DNA of 64,000 bases from Marinibacterium profundimaris (GTDB taxonomy: Bacteria; Pseudomonadota; Alphaproteobacteria; Rhodobacterales; Rhodobacteraceae). Shown here piece by piece: positions 26,683 through 34,236 of this stretch. The stretch lies in NCBI RefSeq assembly GCF_002210095.1, contig NZ_AQQR01000009.1, positions 94,423 to 158,422 on the forward strand. Direction: 5' to 3'. The position numbers and the translations under genes are program-made. Within the stretch, counting starts at the first letter, position 1; every line of letters begins with the position of its first letter. A model generated the notes under the pieces. It did no database searches and was not told where the DNA came from. It worked only from the letters and a program-made list of their open reading frames with translations.

Positions 26683-26905
26683 CATGCTCTCCGCCGAAAT
26701 CCGTGACCTGTCGCCGGTCTACAAGGGCAGGGGGCGGGAACTGGTGCGCATCCAAGAGCCGACCGGCATTTCCGTCGTTCTGGCGCGACATTCGATCCGC
26801 GAGGGAGTGCCGCCGTCGGACCGCATCGTCGTCATGACACCCCGCCCGGGCCGGATCGGGCGGATCCTCGGCAACCCGCTGCCACTTCCGCGGAGAAAGA
26901 CATGA
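26675..26905 (+). pseudogene. Internally deleted ABC transporter ATPase remnant (SsuB/TauB-like)
   Basis: The 76-residue product joins the two ends of an ABC ATPase. Residues 7-25 (AEIRDLSPVYKGRGRELV) match the first strand of a nitrate/sulfonate/taurine-type ATPase. From about residue 30 the sequence SDRIVVMTPRPGRIGRIL, followed by a PLPLPRR tail, matches the segment after the H-loop. The Walker A, signature and Walker B parts are all missing, and the THD histidine motif is now ARHS. The open frame, overlap with the aldehyde dehydrogenase gene and ATGA overlap with the next gene are intact, so it may still serve to couple translation. Confidence 0.7.
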
Positions 26906-27831
26906 GAGAGATCCGCATCCGCCTGTTGTGGCACAAGCAGGCCCAGTTCGCCGGCTATCTGCTGGCCGAACAGCTGGGGCTGGGCGAACGCGCCGGGGTG
27001 CGGATCATCTGCGAGGGGCTGGATTTCTCGTGCAAGCACGTGAACGCGGTGCTGACCGGCCTGACCGAGATGTGCGTGGCGAGCCCCGCGCATCTGGTCG
27101 AATCCTCCGACCCCGCCGCGCTGCGCTGGCTGCTGTCGATCCAGCAGGACAGCCCGCTGGTCTACCCTGCCCGCCGCTCGGACGGGATCGCGTCGATTGC
27201 CGATCTGGCGGGGCGCAGCGCCGGGGTCTGGCCGGGGCATGAAGACCTAGAACTGCGCTGGATCCTCGCGCGGGCGGGGCTGTCGGACGATGCGGTGACG
27301 CGGGTGGAGATGCCCGACACGGTGACGCCGTTCCTGCAGGGCGAGACGGCGACCGGCCAGATGACCTGCTATCACGAACTGCACATGGTCGAAAAGGCGA
27401 TCCCGGCCGAGGATCTGGTGATCTTCGACGGCAAGGGCAGCGGCTGCGCCATCCTGAAGGACGGGCTGATCGCCTCGGCCGCCCTGGTGGATGAGGAACC
27501 GGAGGTGGTGCAGACGGTGGTCGACGCGGTGCTCGAAGGCTGGACCATCGCCTTCGACGATCCCGGGCGCGCGGTGGCAGCCTGCCTTGCGGCACGGCCC
27601 GACCGGACGGCGGAAGAAGAGCGGACGCAGCTGGACGCGATCCGGGCCCTGTCGATGACCGGCGCCACGCTGACCGAGGGGCTGGGGTATCCCGACCCGG
27701 GCCACATGGAAAACGCCGTTGCCGCCATGGCCGAGCTGGGCGAAACGCCGCCCGAGACGGAAGGCCTGCGCGATGCGCGGTTCTGGCAGGCGGCACCCGC
27801 GCGGGTCCGCCGCCCGGATTGGCAGGTGTGA
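26902..27831 (+). CDS. NMT1/THI5-like substrate-binding protein lacking a signal peptide
   Basis: This 309-residue protein has the fold of SsuA/ThiY-type binding proteins: WHKQAQFAGYLLAEQLGLGE at the N-terminus, a long helix region, and LAGRSAGVWPGHEDLELRW near residues 98-117. It starts directly with the mature domain (MREIRIRLLWHKQ), without any hydrophobic leader, so it should stay in the cytoplasm. No ABC permease gene is present and the neighbouring ATPase is a remnant. It may be an evolutionary leftover of an ABC importer, or a cytoplasmic protein that binds or converts the substrate, as yeast Thi5 does. The start overlaps the remnant stop (ATGA). Confidence 0.78.
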   Translation: MREIRIRLLWHKQAQFAGYLLAEQLGLGERAGVRIICEGLDFSCKHVNAVLTGLTEMCVASPAHLVESSDPAALRWLLSIQQDSPLVYPARRSDGIASIADLAGRSAGVWPGHEDLELRWILARAGLSDDAVTRVEMPDTVTPFLQGETATGQMTCYHELHMVEKAIPAEDLVIFDGKGSGCAILKDGLIASAALVDEEPEVVQTVVDAVLEGWTIAFDDPGRAVAACLAARPDRTAEEERTQLDAIRALSMTGATLTEGLGYPDPGHMENAVAAMAELGETPPETEGLRDARFWQAAPARVRRPDWQV

Positions 27832-27832
27832 C

Positions 27833-29008
27833 GTGACGCTGCCCGAACGCGCAGAGGTCATCGTGGTGGGCGGCGGTATCGTCGGCCTTGCGGCGGCGCT
27901 TGCGCTGGCGGAGGCAGGCGCCGCCCCCCTGCTGCTCGAGGCGCGAAGCTTTGGCGGAGCGGTCACCGGCGGAAGCCTGGCCGCCATCGGCACGCATATG
28001 CACGGGCTCGAGGAATATGCGGTGATGGACGAGGCCTGCGCGCTCTGGCGCGATCTCGCCGCGCGGACCGGCAATCCGTTCGAGTACAATCCGCAGGGCC
28101 AGATCGGTTTCCTGCTCGATGCCGACGGGGTCGAGGCGGGCGAACGCTGGGTCGCGGACGAGCGTGCCCTGGGCGCGGATTGCCGCCTGGTGACGCCGGC
28201 GGAGCTGGCAGAAATCGAGCCCAACCTCACCGGTCCGATCCTTGGCGCGACCTTTGCGCCCGACACCGCGACCGTGAATCCGTTCCTTGCTGCCCGCACG
28301 GTTCTGTCGCTGGCCCGCGCGGCGGGTGCGAGCGCACGCGATCACGCGCCGGTCGCCGATCTGCTGGTCGAGGCCGGGCGCGTGGCCGGCGTGCGCATGG
28401 AGAACGGCACCGAGATTCGCGCCGAACATGTGGTGCTTGCATCGGGCCCCTGGACGCAGGATGTCAGCGCGCGTGTGGGCATCGACCTGCCGCTGGTGCC
28501 ACGGCAGGCGCAGTGCCTTGCCACGCTGCGCCAGCGCCCCGGCACCATACGCCGCATCGTCAGCGCCGTGGAAAGCGGCGGCGGCGTGGACAGCGGCTAT
28601 ACCCAGATCCAGCAGGCCGGTTCGGGGCAGATCCTGTTCAACACCGTGGTCGGGCTGATCGAGACGCCGGAGGGCGCAAGGGACCGGATCAACGAGGTGC
28701 CCAGCGGCTTCGTGCTGACCTCGATCGATACGCTGAGCCTGCTGTTCCCTTCGCTTGCCGGGGTCCCGCTGCTGCGCTCCTGGGTGCGGTTCGAGGCGGT
28801 GTCGCCCGATGCCCGCTTCCTCGCCGGACGGCTGCCGCGCGACGGGCTGTGGATCTGTGCCGGCGACAATGGCTCGGGCTACTGCCGCGCGCTGATGCTG
28901 GGTCGGTTCCTCGCCGGAGAGATCACGGGCCAGCCGGCGCTGGCGCCCGCGCTTCGGGCCGAGGCCCGGGCACTCTATGACCCGGACCGGTTCGGACGCG
29001 CGGCATGA
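27833..29008 (+). CDS. FAD-dependent amine/amino-acid oxidase, HcnC/D-hydroxyproline dehydrogenase beta-like
   Basis: This 391-residue flavoenzyme has the DAO fold: a dinucleotide motif VVGGGIVGLAAALAL near residues 10-24, a substrate domain in the middle, and a closing GDNGSGYCRALMLG motif near residue 345. With the next two genes it forms the catalytic, small iron-sulfur and large iron-sulfur/FAD set found in HcnABC, opine oxidases and D-hydroxyproline dehydrogenases. It should oxidise a C-N bond. The GTG at 27833 follows the previous stop by one base. The gene order here (catalytic, small, large) differs from hcnABC. Confidence 0.85.
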   Translation: MTLPERAEVIVVGGGIVGLAAALALAEAGAAPLLLEARSFGGAVTGGSLAAIGTHMHGLEEYAVMDEACALWRDLAARTGNPFEYNPQGQIGFLLDADGVEAGERWVADERALGADCRLVTPAELAEIEPNLTGPILGATFAPDTATVNPFLAARTVLSLARAAGASARDHAPVADLLVEAGRVAGVRMENGTEIRAEHVVLASGPWTQDVSARVGIDLPLVPRQAQCLATLRQRPGTIRRIVSAVESGGGVDSGYTQIQQAGSGQILFNTVVGLIETPEGARDRINEVPSGFVLTSIDTLSLLFPSLAGVPLLRSWVRFEAVSPDARFLAGRLPRDGLWICAGDNGSGYCRALMLGRFLAGEITGQPALAPALRAEARALYDPDRFGRAA

Positions 29009-29256
29009 CCATGATCGAGATCGAAATCGACGGCGCAAGCGTCGTCTGCCGCGAGGGCCTGCCGCTGACCGAAGTCCTGATGTCCGGCGCGCCCTCCTGG
29101 CGTCGCAGCCCGAAACTCGGCGCGCCGAGGGGCATGTTCTGCGGCATGGGCCTTTGCTTCGAATGCGCGGTCGAGGTCGATGGCACCTGGGCACGCGCCT
29201 GCCTCGAACGCACGCGTGCGGGCATGCGTGTCCGGACCGGGGAGGGGGACATTTGA
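29005..29256 (+). CDS. Small (2Fe-2S)-binding subunit, HcnA-like
   Basis: This 83-residue protein has a plant-type ferredoxin pattern with cysteines at 46, 51, 54 and 66 (C-x4-C-x2-C-x11-C) in GMFCGMGLCFEC and the later ARAC. Such small subunits carry electrons within the HcnABC/opine oxidase/hydroxyproline dehydrogenase complexes. The start overlaps the DAO gene stop (ATGA) and the stop overlaps the next start, so the three subunits are tightly coupled and probably made in equal amounts. It has no leader and should be cytoplasmic or membrane-associated through the complex. Confidence 0.9.
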   Translation: MTMIEIEIDGASVVCREGLPLTEVLMSGAPSWRRSPKLGAPRGMFCGMGLCFECAVEVDGTWARACLERTRAGMRVRTGEGDI

Positions 29257-30677
29257 CCGCCGAACGCCTTTCCTGCGATGTGGCCGTCGTTGGCGCGGGC
29301 CCTGCCGGACTGGCCGCCGCAAGCGCCGCGGCCACCGCCGGGGCAAGCGTGATCTGCCTTGATGCCTTCGGTCAGCCCGGCGGGCAATATGCCATGCAGC
29401 CGACGCAGGCGGGCAGCGCCTTTGCCGAAACTTCGGCGGTGCTGTCGGGTCAGGACGCCGCGCAGCAGGCGGCGGCGGCCGGGGCCAAGATCCTCTGCGG
29501 CGCCGAGGTCTTCTGGGGCGCGCCGGTGCCGGGGGGGTTCTGCCTGTCGGTGAACAGGCAGGGCAGTGCGCTGGCGGTCGAGGCCCGTGCCGTTGTCGTG
29601 GCCGCCGGCGCCATGGAGCGCCCGCTGCCCTTTCCCGGCTGGACATTGCCCGGCGTGATCGGCGCCGGCGCTGCCCAGCGGATGCTCAAGACCGGCAGCG
29701 GCGCGCTGCCGATGACGGGCAGCACGGTGCTGGCCGGGAGCGGTCCGTTCCTTTTGGCCGTGGCACAAAGCTTTGCGCGTGCGGGCCAGCCGCTGGATCA
29801 TTTCGTGGAGATGCAACGTCCCTCGCTCACGGGGCTGACCGGGCTTTTCATGCGGCACCCCGACAGGGTTTTCGAAGCGATGCGGCTTGGCCGTGATCTT
29901 CGGGGCACCGGGGCCACCCGGCATTTCGGCCATATCGTCACGCGCGCCATCGGTCGCGACCGGGTCGAGGCGGTGGAGATCGCACCGCTCGATGGCTCCG
30001 GTCGGCCCGACATGAGCCGCACGACCCGGATCGAGCGCGTCGGCACGCTGGCCGTCGGTTACGGGTTCCAGCCGGTGATCGACCTGACCACCGCGCTCGG
30101 CGCCGCGCATGATTTCGACGCCGCCCTGGGCGGCTGGCATTGCCGCGCCGATGACGATGGTGCGACCACGATCCCCAACCTCTGGGCCGCGGGCGAGACA
30201 CTGGGGATCGGCGGCGCCGCTCCGGCGCAGCTATCGGGCCGCATCGCCGGAGGCGCGGCGGCTGCGGCCCTCGGCTTTCCGGCCGACGACACGGCCGAAC
30301 CGCGCAAGAGGGTGCGCCGCGCGCGGGCCTTTGCGGCCGGTCTCGCGGCTCTGTTTCCGATGCCCCGGCATCTGCCGCTGGAGCTGCCTGACGACGAGCT
30401 GATATGCCGCTGCGAGGATATCCGCGCGGGGGATATTGCGACCGCCATCGCCGAAGGCGCGCACGAGAGTTTTGCCGTCAAGACATGGACCCGCGCGGGC
30501 ATGGGCCCCTGCCAGGGCCGGATCTGCGGCGCGGGGGTCGCCGCCGCGCTGGCCCGGGCCGGTATCCCGTCCGAGACGGCCTCGTACAACCGTGCCCACC
30601 TGCCGCTGCGCCCGGTGCCACTGCCGCTGGTGCGCGATGCGATGGAGGCCCAGAACCAGATGGAGACCCGCGCATGA
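29253..30677 (+). CDS. FAD/NAD(P)-binding subunit with BFD-like (2Fe-2S) domain, HcnB-like
   Basis: This 474-residue subunit has an N-terminal pyridine-nucleotide-disulfide-oxidoreductase domain (VVGAGPAGLAAASAAA near residues 9-24) and a second nucleotide motif near residue 155. The C-terminal BFD-like iron-sulfur domain starts with ICRCED and ends with GPCQGRICG (four cysteines). That is the layout of HcnB, opine oxidase A and D-hydroxyproline dehydrogenase alpha. It would pass electrons from the DAO subunit onward. The TTG at 29253 has a GGGGAGGGG site upstream and overlaps the previous stop; the longer open frame lacks support. Confidence 0.9.
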   Translation: MTAERLSCDVAVVGAGPAGLAAASAAATAGASVICLDAFGQPGGQYAMQPTQAGSAFAETSAVLSGQDAAQQAAAAGAKILCGAEVFWGAPVPGGFCLSVNRQGSALAVEARAVVVAAGAMERPLPFPGWTLPGVIGAGAAQRMLKTGSGALPMTGSTVLAGSGPFLLAVAQSFARAGQPLDHFVEMQRPSLTGLTGLFMRHPDRVFEAMRLGRDLRGTGATRHFGHIVTRAIGRDRVEAVEIAPLDGSGRPDMSRTTRIERVGTLAVGYGFQPVIDLTTALGAAHDFDAALGGWHCRADDDGATTIPNLWAAGETLGIGGAAPAQLSGRIAGGAAAAALGFPADDTAEPRKRVRRARAFAAGLAALFPMPRHLPLELPDDELICRCEDIRAGDIATAIAEGAHESFAVKTWTRAGMGPCQGRICGAGVAAALARAGIPSETASYNRAHLPLRPVPLPLVRDAMEAQNQMETRA

Positions 30678-31195
30678 CCGAAACCTCGACCCCCGCCACG
30701 CCGCTTTATTCCCGGGGGCGCCATGTCACGCTGCGGCTGAAGCCGGGCGAGGAAGTGCTGGGCACCCTGCAGGATTTCGTCGTGACCCATGGCATTGCCG
30801 CCTGCGCCATCGTCTCCTCGGTGGGGTCGCTTACCCATGCGGCAATCCGCTATGCCAACCAGCCCGATACCACGCGGCTGGAAGGCCATTTCGAGATCTG
30901 TTCGCTGATCGGCACGCTGGAATGCGCGGCCCCGGGCGAGGCGCTGAACGGCGCGGAGGCCTCCGCGCAGGGCGGCGCTCATGTGCACCTGTCGATTTCG
31001 GATGGCTCGGGGCGGATGATCGGCGGCCACATGATGCGCGGCTGTCATGTCTACACGACCCTCGAAATCGTGCTGCTGGTGCTGGACGAGCTGTCCTTCA
31101 CCCGGGAGCACTGCGACGCCTCGGGCTATTCCGAGCTCGTCATTCGCGCGGCCCTGCGCGGCAAGACCCCAAAAGAAAACCAAGAAACAACGTGA
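30674..31195 (+). CDS. PPC/DUF296 domain protein
   Basis: This 173-residue cytoplasmic protein matches the PPC (plants and prokaryotes conserved, DUF296) fold. The signs are VSSVGSLTHAAIRYA, EICSLIGTLE, and the late HVHLSISDGSGRMIGGHMM with three histidines that could bind a metal. Bacterial members form trimers and have no agreed function. In plants the domain sits beside AT-hooks in DNA-binding proteins, but no AT-hook is seen here. Its start overlaps the HcnB-like stop (ATGA) and the ECF genes follow 19 bases later, so it belongs to the same pathway, perhaps as a metal enzyme. Confidence 0.8.
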   Translation: MTETSTPATPLYSRGRHVTLRLKPGEEVLGTLQDFVVTHGIAACAIVSSVGSLTHAAIRYANQPDTTRLEGHFEICSLIGTLECAAPGEALNGAEASAQGGAHVHLSISDGSGRMIGGHMMRGCHVYTTLEIVLLVLDELSFTREHCDASGYSELVIRAALRGKTPKENQETT

Positions 31196-31214
31196 CAACA
31201 GGGACTGACAACCG

Positions 31215-31787
31215 ATGAAACTCGAAACCAAATCTCTTGTGCTGATGGCCGTGGCCATCGTGATCAACGTGGTGGTCGGACAGATCGCCGTCTGGATCAA
31301 GCTGCCGCTTTATGTCGATGCCGTGGGCACCGTTCTGGTCGGCATCCTCGCCGGACCCTTCGCAGGCGCGCTGACCGGCGTGCTGACCAACCTGATATGG
31401 GGCCTGATCTCGGACCCGGTCGCGGCCGCCTTCTTCCCGGTGTCGCTGGTGATCGGTGCGCTGGCGGGGATCCTGGCGCGCATGGGTTGGTTCAAGTCCG
31501 TCGGCATGACCGTCGCGGCGGGCGCCGTGATCGGCGTGATCTCGACCATCGTGGCGGTGCCGATCATCGTCTACATGTTCGGCGGCGTGACCGGCGCGGG
31601 CACCGATTTCGCCACCGCCTACCTGCTGGCCGTGGGTCAGGAACTGGTGCAATCCGTGGCGATCGCCAACCTGGTGCAGAACCTCGCGGACAAGATCCTC
31701 ACCTGCCTGATCGCCTGGCTGATCGTGAAGCGCCTGCCGATGCGGTTCACCTCGGGCTTCGCCTTCTACGGCTACACCAAGGCCTAA
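31215..31787 (+). CDS. ECF transporter S component (substrate-binding membrane protein)
   Basis: This 190-residue inner-membrane protein has six hydrophobic segments and the N-terminal pattern of ECF S components (VGQIAVWIKLPLYVDAVGTVLVGILAGP). S components bind the vitamin or nucleobase-like substrate and dock on the T/A/A' energising unit, all encoded next. A full dedicated (group I) set in one operon suggests that this importer handles one substrate, probably the one that the operon enzymes degrade. The sequence alone does not name it. GGAC-type bases upstream give a modest ribosome site. Confidence 0.85.
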   Translation: MKLETKSLVLMAVAIVINVVVGQIAVWIKLPLYVDAVGTVLVGILAGPFAGALTGVLTNLIWGLISDPVAAAFFPVSLVIGALAGILARMGWFKSVGMTVAAGAVIGVISTIVAVPIIVYMFGGVTGAGTDFATAYLLAVGQELVQSVAIANLVQNLADKILTCLIAWLIVKRLPMRFTSGFAFYGYTKA

Positions 31788-31790
31788 GAC

Positions 31791-32585
31791 ATGGCCGTCG
31801 CGCGACCTCAGGGGGCCGATCACGCCCTGCTCTATGTCCCTGGCCGGAGCTTCCTGCACCGGCTGAACCCCCTGACCAAGCTTACGCTGGTCCTGTGGTG
31901 CGCGGTCGCGGCCTTTGCGCTGCCGCCAGAGGGGACGATCCCGCTGGCGCTGCTGTCGATCCTGATCGGCAGTTTCGCCGGGGCGGGCAGGGTGTTCGCG
32001 CGGCGGCTGGCGCTGACGCTGCTGCCGCTCTCGGTGGCGTTGTTCGTCGTCCACGGGATGCTGGTGGACCATGCCGGGGCGCGCGCGTCGCTGCTCGGCC
32101 TCGATCTCAGCCGCGAAGGGCTGGCCTACATGGTGCGGATCCTCGGCCGGATTGCGGCACTGCTGTCGGGATCGCTGCTCTTCGTCTGCACGACGCATCC
32201 GTCCCGGCTGCTCAAGGCGCTGGATGCCCACCGTTTTTCCCCCGGGGCCGCCTATGTGATCGCGAGCCCGCTGCTGCTGCTGGAGCCCTTCACCCAGCGG
32301 GCGAAGGCGATCCGAGAGGCGCAGATGGCGCGGGGGCTCGATCTGGAAGGGAGTTTCATGACCCGGGTGAAGGCCTTCCCGGCGCTTCTGATGCCGCTGG
32401 TGACGCTGGCGCTGGCAGATATCGACCACCGCGCGCAGGTACTGGACGGGCGCGGCTTTCGCGCCATGCCGCACCGCACCGTTCTGGACGCACCCGCCGA
32501 CAGCCGCCAGCAAAGGGCCGTGCGTTGGGCGGTGCTCGTCTCGATTCCCGTGCTCATCGCCGGAGGCGTCCTGTGGCACTTATAA
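31791..32585 (+). CDS. ecfT: ECF transporter transmembrane component EcfT
   Basis: This 264-residue inner-membrane protein couples the ATPases to the S component. After several membrane segments the cytoplasmic coupling helices appear. The first Ala-Arg-Gly motif is in AQMARGLDLEG near residue 178. The second is altered to GRG in LDGRGFRAM near residue 220. These motifs sit in grooves of the two ATPases. The gene starts three bases after the S component and overlaps the EcfA start by 13 bases. Confidence 0.9.
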   Translation: MAVARPQGADHALLYVPGRSFLHRLNPLTKLTLVLWCAVAAFALPPEGTIPLALLSILIGSFAGAGRVFARRLALTLLPLSVALFVVHGMLVDHAGARASLLGLDLSREGLAYMVRILGRIAALLSGSLLFVCTTHPSRLLKALDAHRFSPGAAYVIASPLLLLEPFTQRAKAIREAQMARGLDLEGSFMTRVKAFPALLMPLVTLALADIDHRAQVLDGRGFRAMPHRTVLDAPADSRQQRAVRWAVLVSIPVLIAGGVLWHL

Positions 32586-33421
32586 ACGTCTCCGGCCTGT
32601 CTTTCGCCTATGAAAGCACGCCGGTTCTGCAGAATGTGAACCTGTCCGTCGCGCCTGGCGAGAAGCTGGCGATCCTTGGCGGCAACGGTTCGGGCAAAAG
32701 CACGCTGGCGCAGTGGATCGCCGGCTGGCTGCCGCGCGGCAGCTACGCGGCGAACGCCGGCGAAGTGACCGTCGAGGGACAGCCCTGGGCCGAGCTCGAC
32801 GCTGCCACGCGCGCCGGTGCCGTGCAGTTCGTGGGGCAGGTGCCGATGCAGCAGCTCTCGGGCTTTTCCTTCACCGTGCGCGACGAGATCGCCTTCGGGC
32901 CCGGCAACCTCGCCCTGCCCGAGGCCAAGATCCGTGCGCGGGTCGATGCGGCGGTGGAAATCTGCAATCTCGGTCACCTGCTCGACCGTGATCCGTTTTC
33001 CTTGTCGGGAGGGGAACAACAGCGGCTGTCGATCGCCGCCGCTCTGGCGATGCAGCCGCGCGCGCTGGTGCTGGACGAGCCCACCGGGAATTTCGATCCC
33101 GAATCCCGCGAGGCACTGCTGGCGCAGCTGGAAAAGCTGCCCGGGGCGCTGGCGATTGTCTGGTGCGATGTCACGCTCGGCGCGCCGCTTTCGGTGGCCG
33201 AACGGGTGCTGCTGTTGGATGGCGGGCGGATCGCCTATGACGGCGATGTGGCCGGGCTGCTGACGCATCCGCGCACCGCGGAGATCTTCGGCCTGCCTGC
33301 CGTGGCACAGACGGCGCTGATGCTTCGGGAACGGGGGCTCTGGCCCGCGGAGGCGCCGATCAGCATGGATGTCGGCCGGGTTGCCTCGGCGCTGCGGCCG
33401 ATGCTGGAGAGCGCGCGATGA
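32573..33421 (+). CDS. ecfA: ECF transporter ATPase A, H-loop histidine missing
   Basis: This 282-residue ATPase has Walker A GGNGSGKST (residues 36-44), a full signature LSGGEQQR (144-151) and Walker B with Asp168/Glu169. The H-loop position, normally THD, reads WCD with Cys198 in place of the histidine. The site formed by its own Walker motifs and the partner's signature should therefore be weak or dead. The GTG at 32573 has GGAGG upstream and overlaps the ecfT end by 13 bases. Its partner A' overlaps its stop (ATGA). Confidence 0.88.
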   Translation: MALINVSGLSFAYESTPVLQNVNLSVAPGEKLAILGGNGSGKSTLAQWIAGWLPRGSYAANAGEVTVEGQPWAELDAATRAGAVQFVGQVPMQQLSGFSFTVRDEIAFGPGNLALPEAKIRARVDAAVEICNLGHLLDRDPFSLSGGEQQRLSIAAALAMQPRALVLDEPTGNFDPESREALLAQLEKLPGALAIVWCDVTLGAPLSVAERVLLLDGGRIAYDGDVAGLLTHPRTAEIFGLPAVAQTALMLRERGLWPAEAPISMDVGRVASALRPMLESAR

Positions 33422-34236
33422 CCGGGCTGCTGACGCTTGACGCCGTGCGTTTCGGCTATGATCCCGAGCGACCGGTGCTGGAGGATATCTCTTTTGCCGT
33501 GCAGCACGGCGAGGTGGTCGCCGTGGTGGGGCGCAATGGCGCCGGGAAATCGACGATGCTGCGTCTGCTGAACGGGCTGTTGCGGCCCGATGCGGGGCGG
33601 CTGACCATCGCGGGCCGGGACAGCGCGGATCTGAAGGTCAGCGAGATCGCCGCCCATATCGGCACGGTGTTCCAGGCGCCGGAACAGCAGATCTTCAACG
33701 CGACGGTACGCAGCGAGATCGGCTTTGGCCCCGCGCAGCAGGGCCTGGCGCCCAGGGAACAGGCCGCGCGGATCGACGAGGCCGTCGCGCGCACCGGGCT
33801 CGAAGGGGTGCTCGACACCCATCCGCTGGATCTTGACGCCGCCATGCGGCGCTTTGTGGCGGTGGCTTCGGTGATCGCCTGCCGTCCCGATCTGATGCTG
33901 CTTGACGAGGCTCAACGCGGGCTGGATGCGACGCGGCGTGCGACCCTCGGCGGGATCATCGCCGACTGGAAGGCTTCGGGCCGCGCCATCGTGCTGGTTT
34001 GCCACGACATGGATTTCGTTGCCGCACATGCCGACCGTGTGCTGGGACTGGCCGCCGGGCGACTGGCCGTCGATGCGCCTGTGCGCGACTTCTTCGCCGA
34101 TGCCGCCGCCACGCGCGCGGTGTCGGTGGAACAACCGGGCATCGTGGCGCTGGCCCAGGCCTTGGGCCAGCCTGTCGCGCTCAGCGCGTCCGAACTGGTG
34201 ACGGGGCTGGCGCCAAGACTGAAAGGAGGGGCCTGA
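33418..34236 (+). CDS. ecfA2: ECF transporter ATPase A', signature motif missing
   Basis: This 272-residue ATPase has Walker A GRNGAGKST (residues 38-46), Q-loop FQAPEQQ, Walker B with Asp163/Glu164 and an H-loop CHD (His196). The LSGGQ signature is replaced by LDAAMRR (residues 139-145). It therefore keeps a full set of ATP-hydrolysing residues but cannot complete the partner's site. With EcfA this gives one good and one degenerate composite site. I recall other EcfA' proteins with altered signatures, but cannot say how common it is. It starts as an ATGA overlap and ends at the nucleoside hydrolase start. Confidence 0.88.
   Translation: MTGLLTLDAVRFGYDPERPVLEDISFAVQHGEVVAVVGRNGAGKSTMLRLLNGLLRPDAGRLTIAGRDSADLKVSEIAAHIGTVFQAPEQQIFNATVRSEIGFGPAQQGLAPREQAARIDEAVARTGLEGVLDTHPLDLDAAMRRFVAVASVIACRPDLMLLDEAQRGLDATRRATLGGIIADWKASGRAIVLVCHDMDFVAAHADRVLGLAAGRLAVDAPVRDFFADAAATRAVSVEQPGIVALAQALGQPVALSASELVTGLAPRLKGGA

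Noticed and set aside
26902..27831. A thiamine-pyrimidine salvage function for the operon, based on the THI5-like fold and the ECF importer
   Set aside because: No thiamine gene, thiaminase or TPP element is present, and the oxidase and aldehyde dehydrogenase do not fit salvage. It is kept only as one substrate to test.
27005..29335. A 776-codon minus-strand frame across the oxidase genes
   Set aside because: The plus-strand genes there have clear cofactor motifs and overlap coupling, while this frame has none.
27833..30677. Naming the oxidase genes hcnABC (hydrogen cyanide synthase)
   Set aside because: The three-part layout is shared with opine oxidases and hydroxyproline dehydrogenases, the gene order differs, and the context is catabolic, so the specific name is not supported.
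24206..31214. A riboswitch before the ECF operon or before the S component
   Set aside because: The S component gene has only 19 bases upstream, and the region at 24206-24370 shows an operator-like palindrome but no riboswitch-like conserved boxes that I can recognise.
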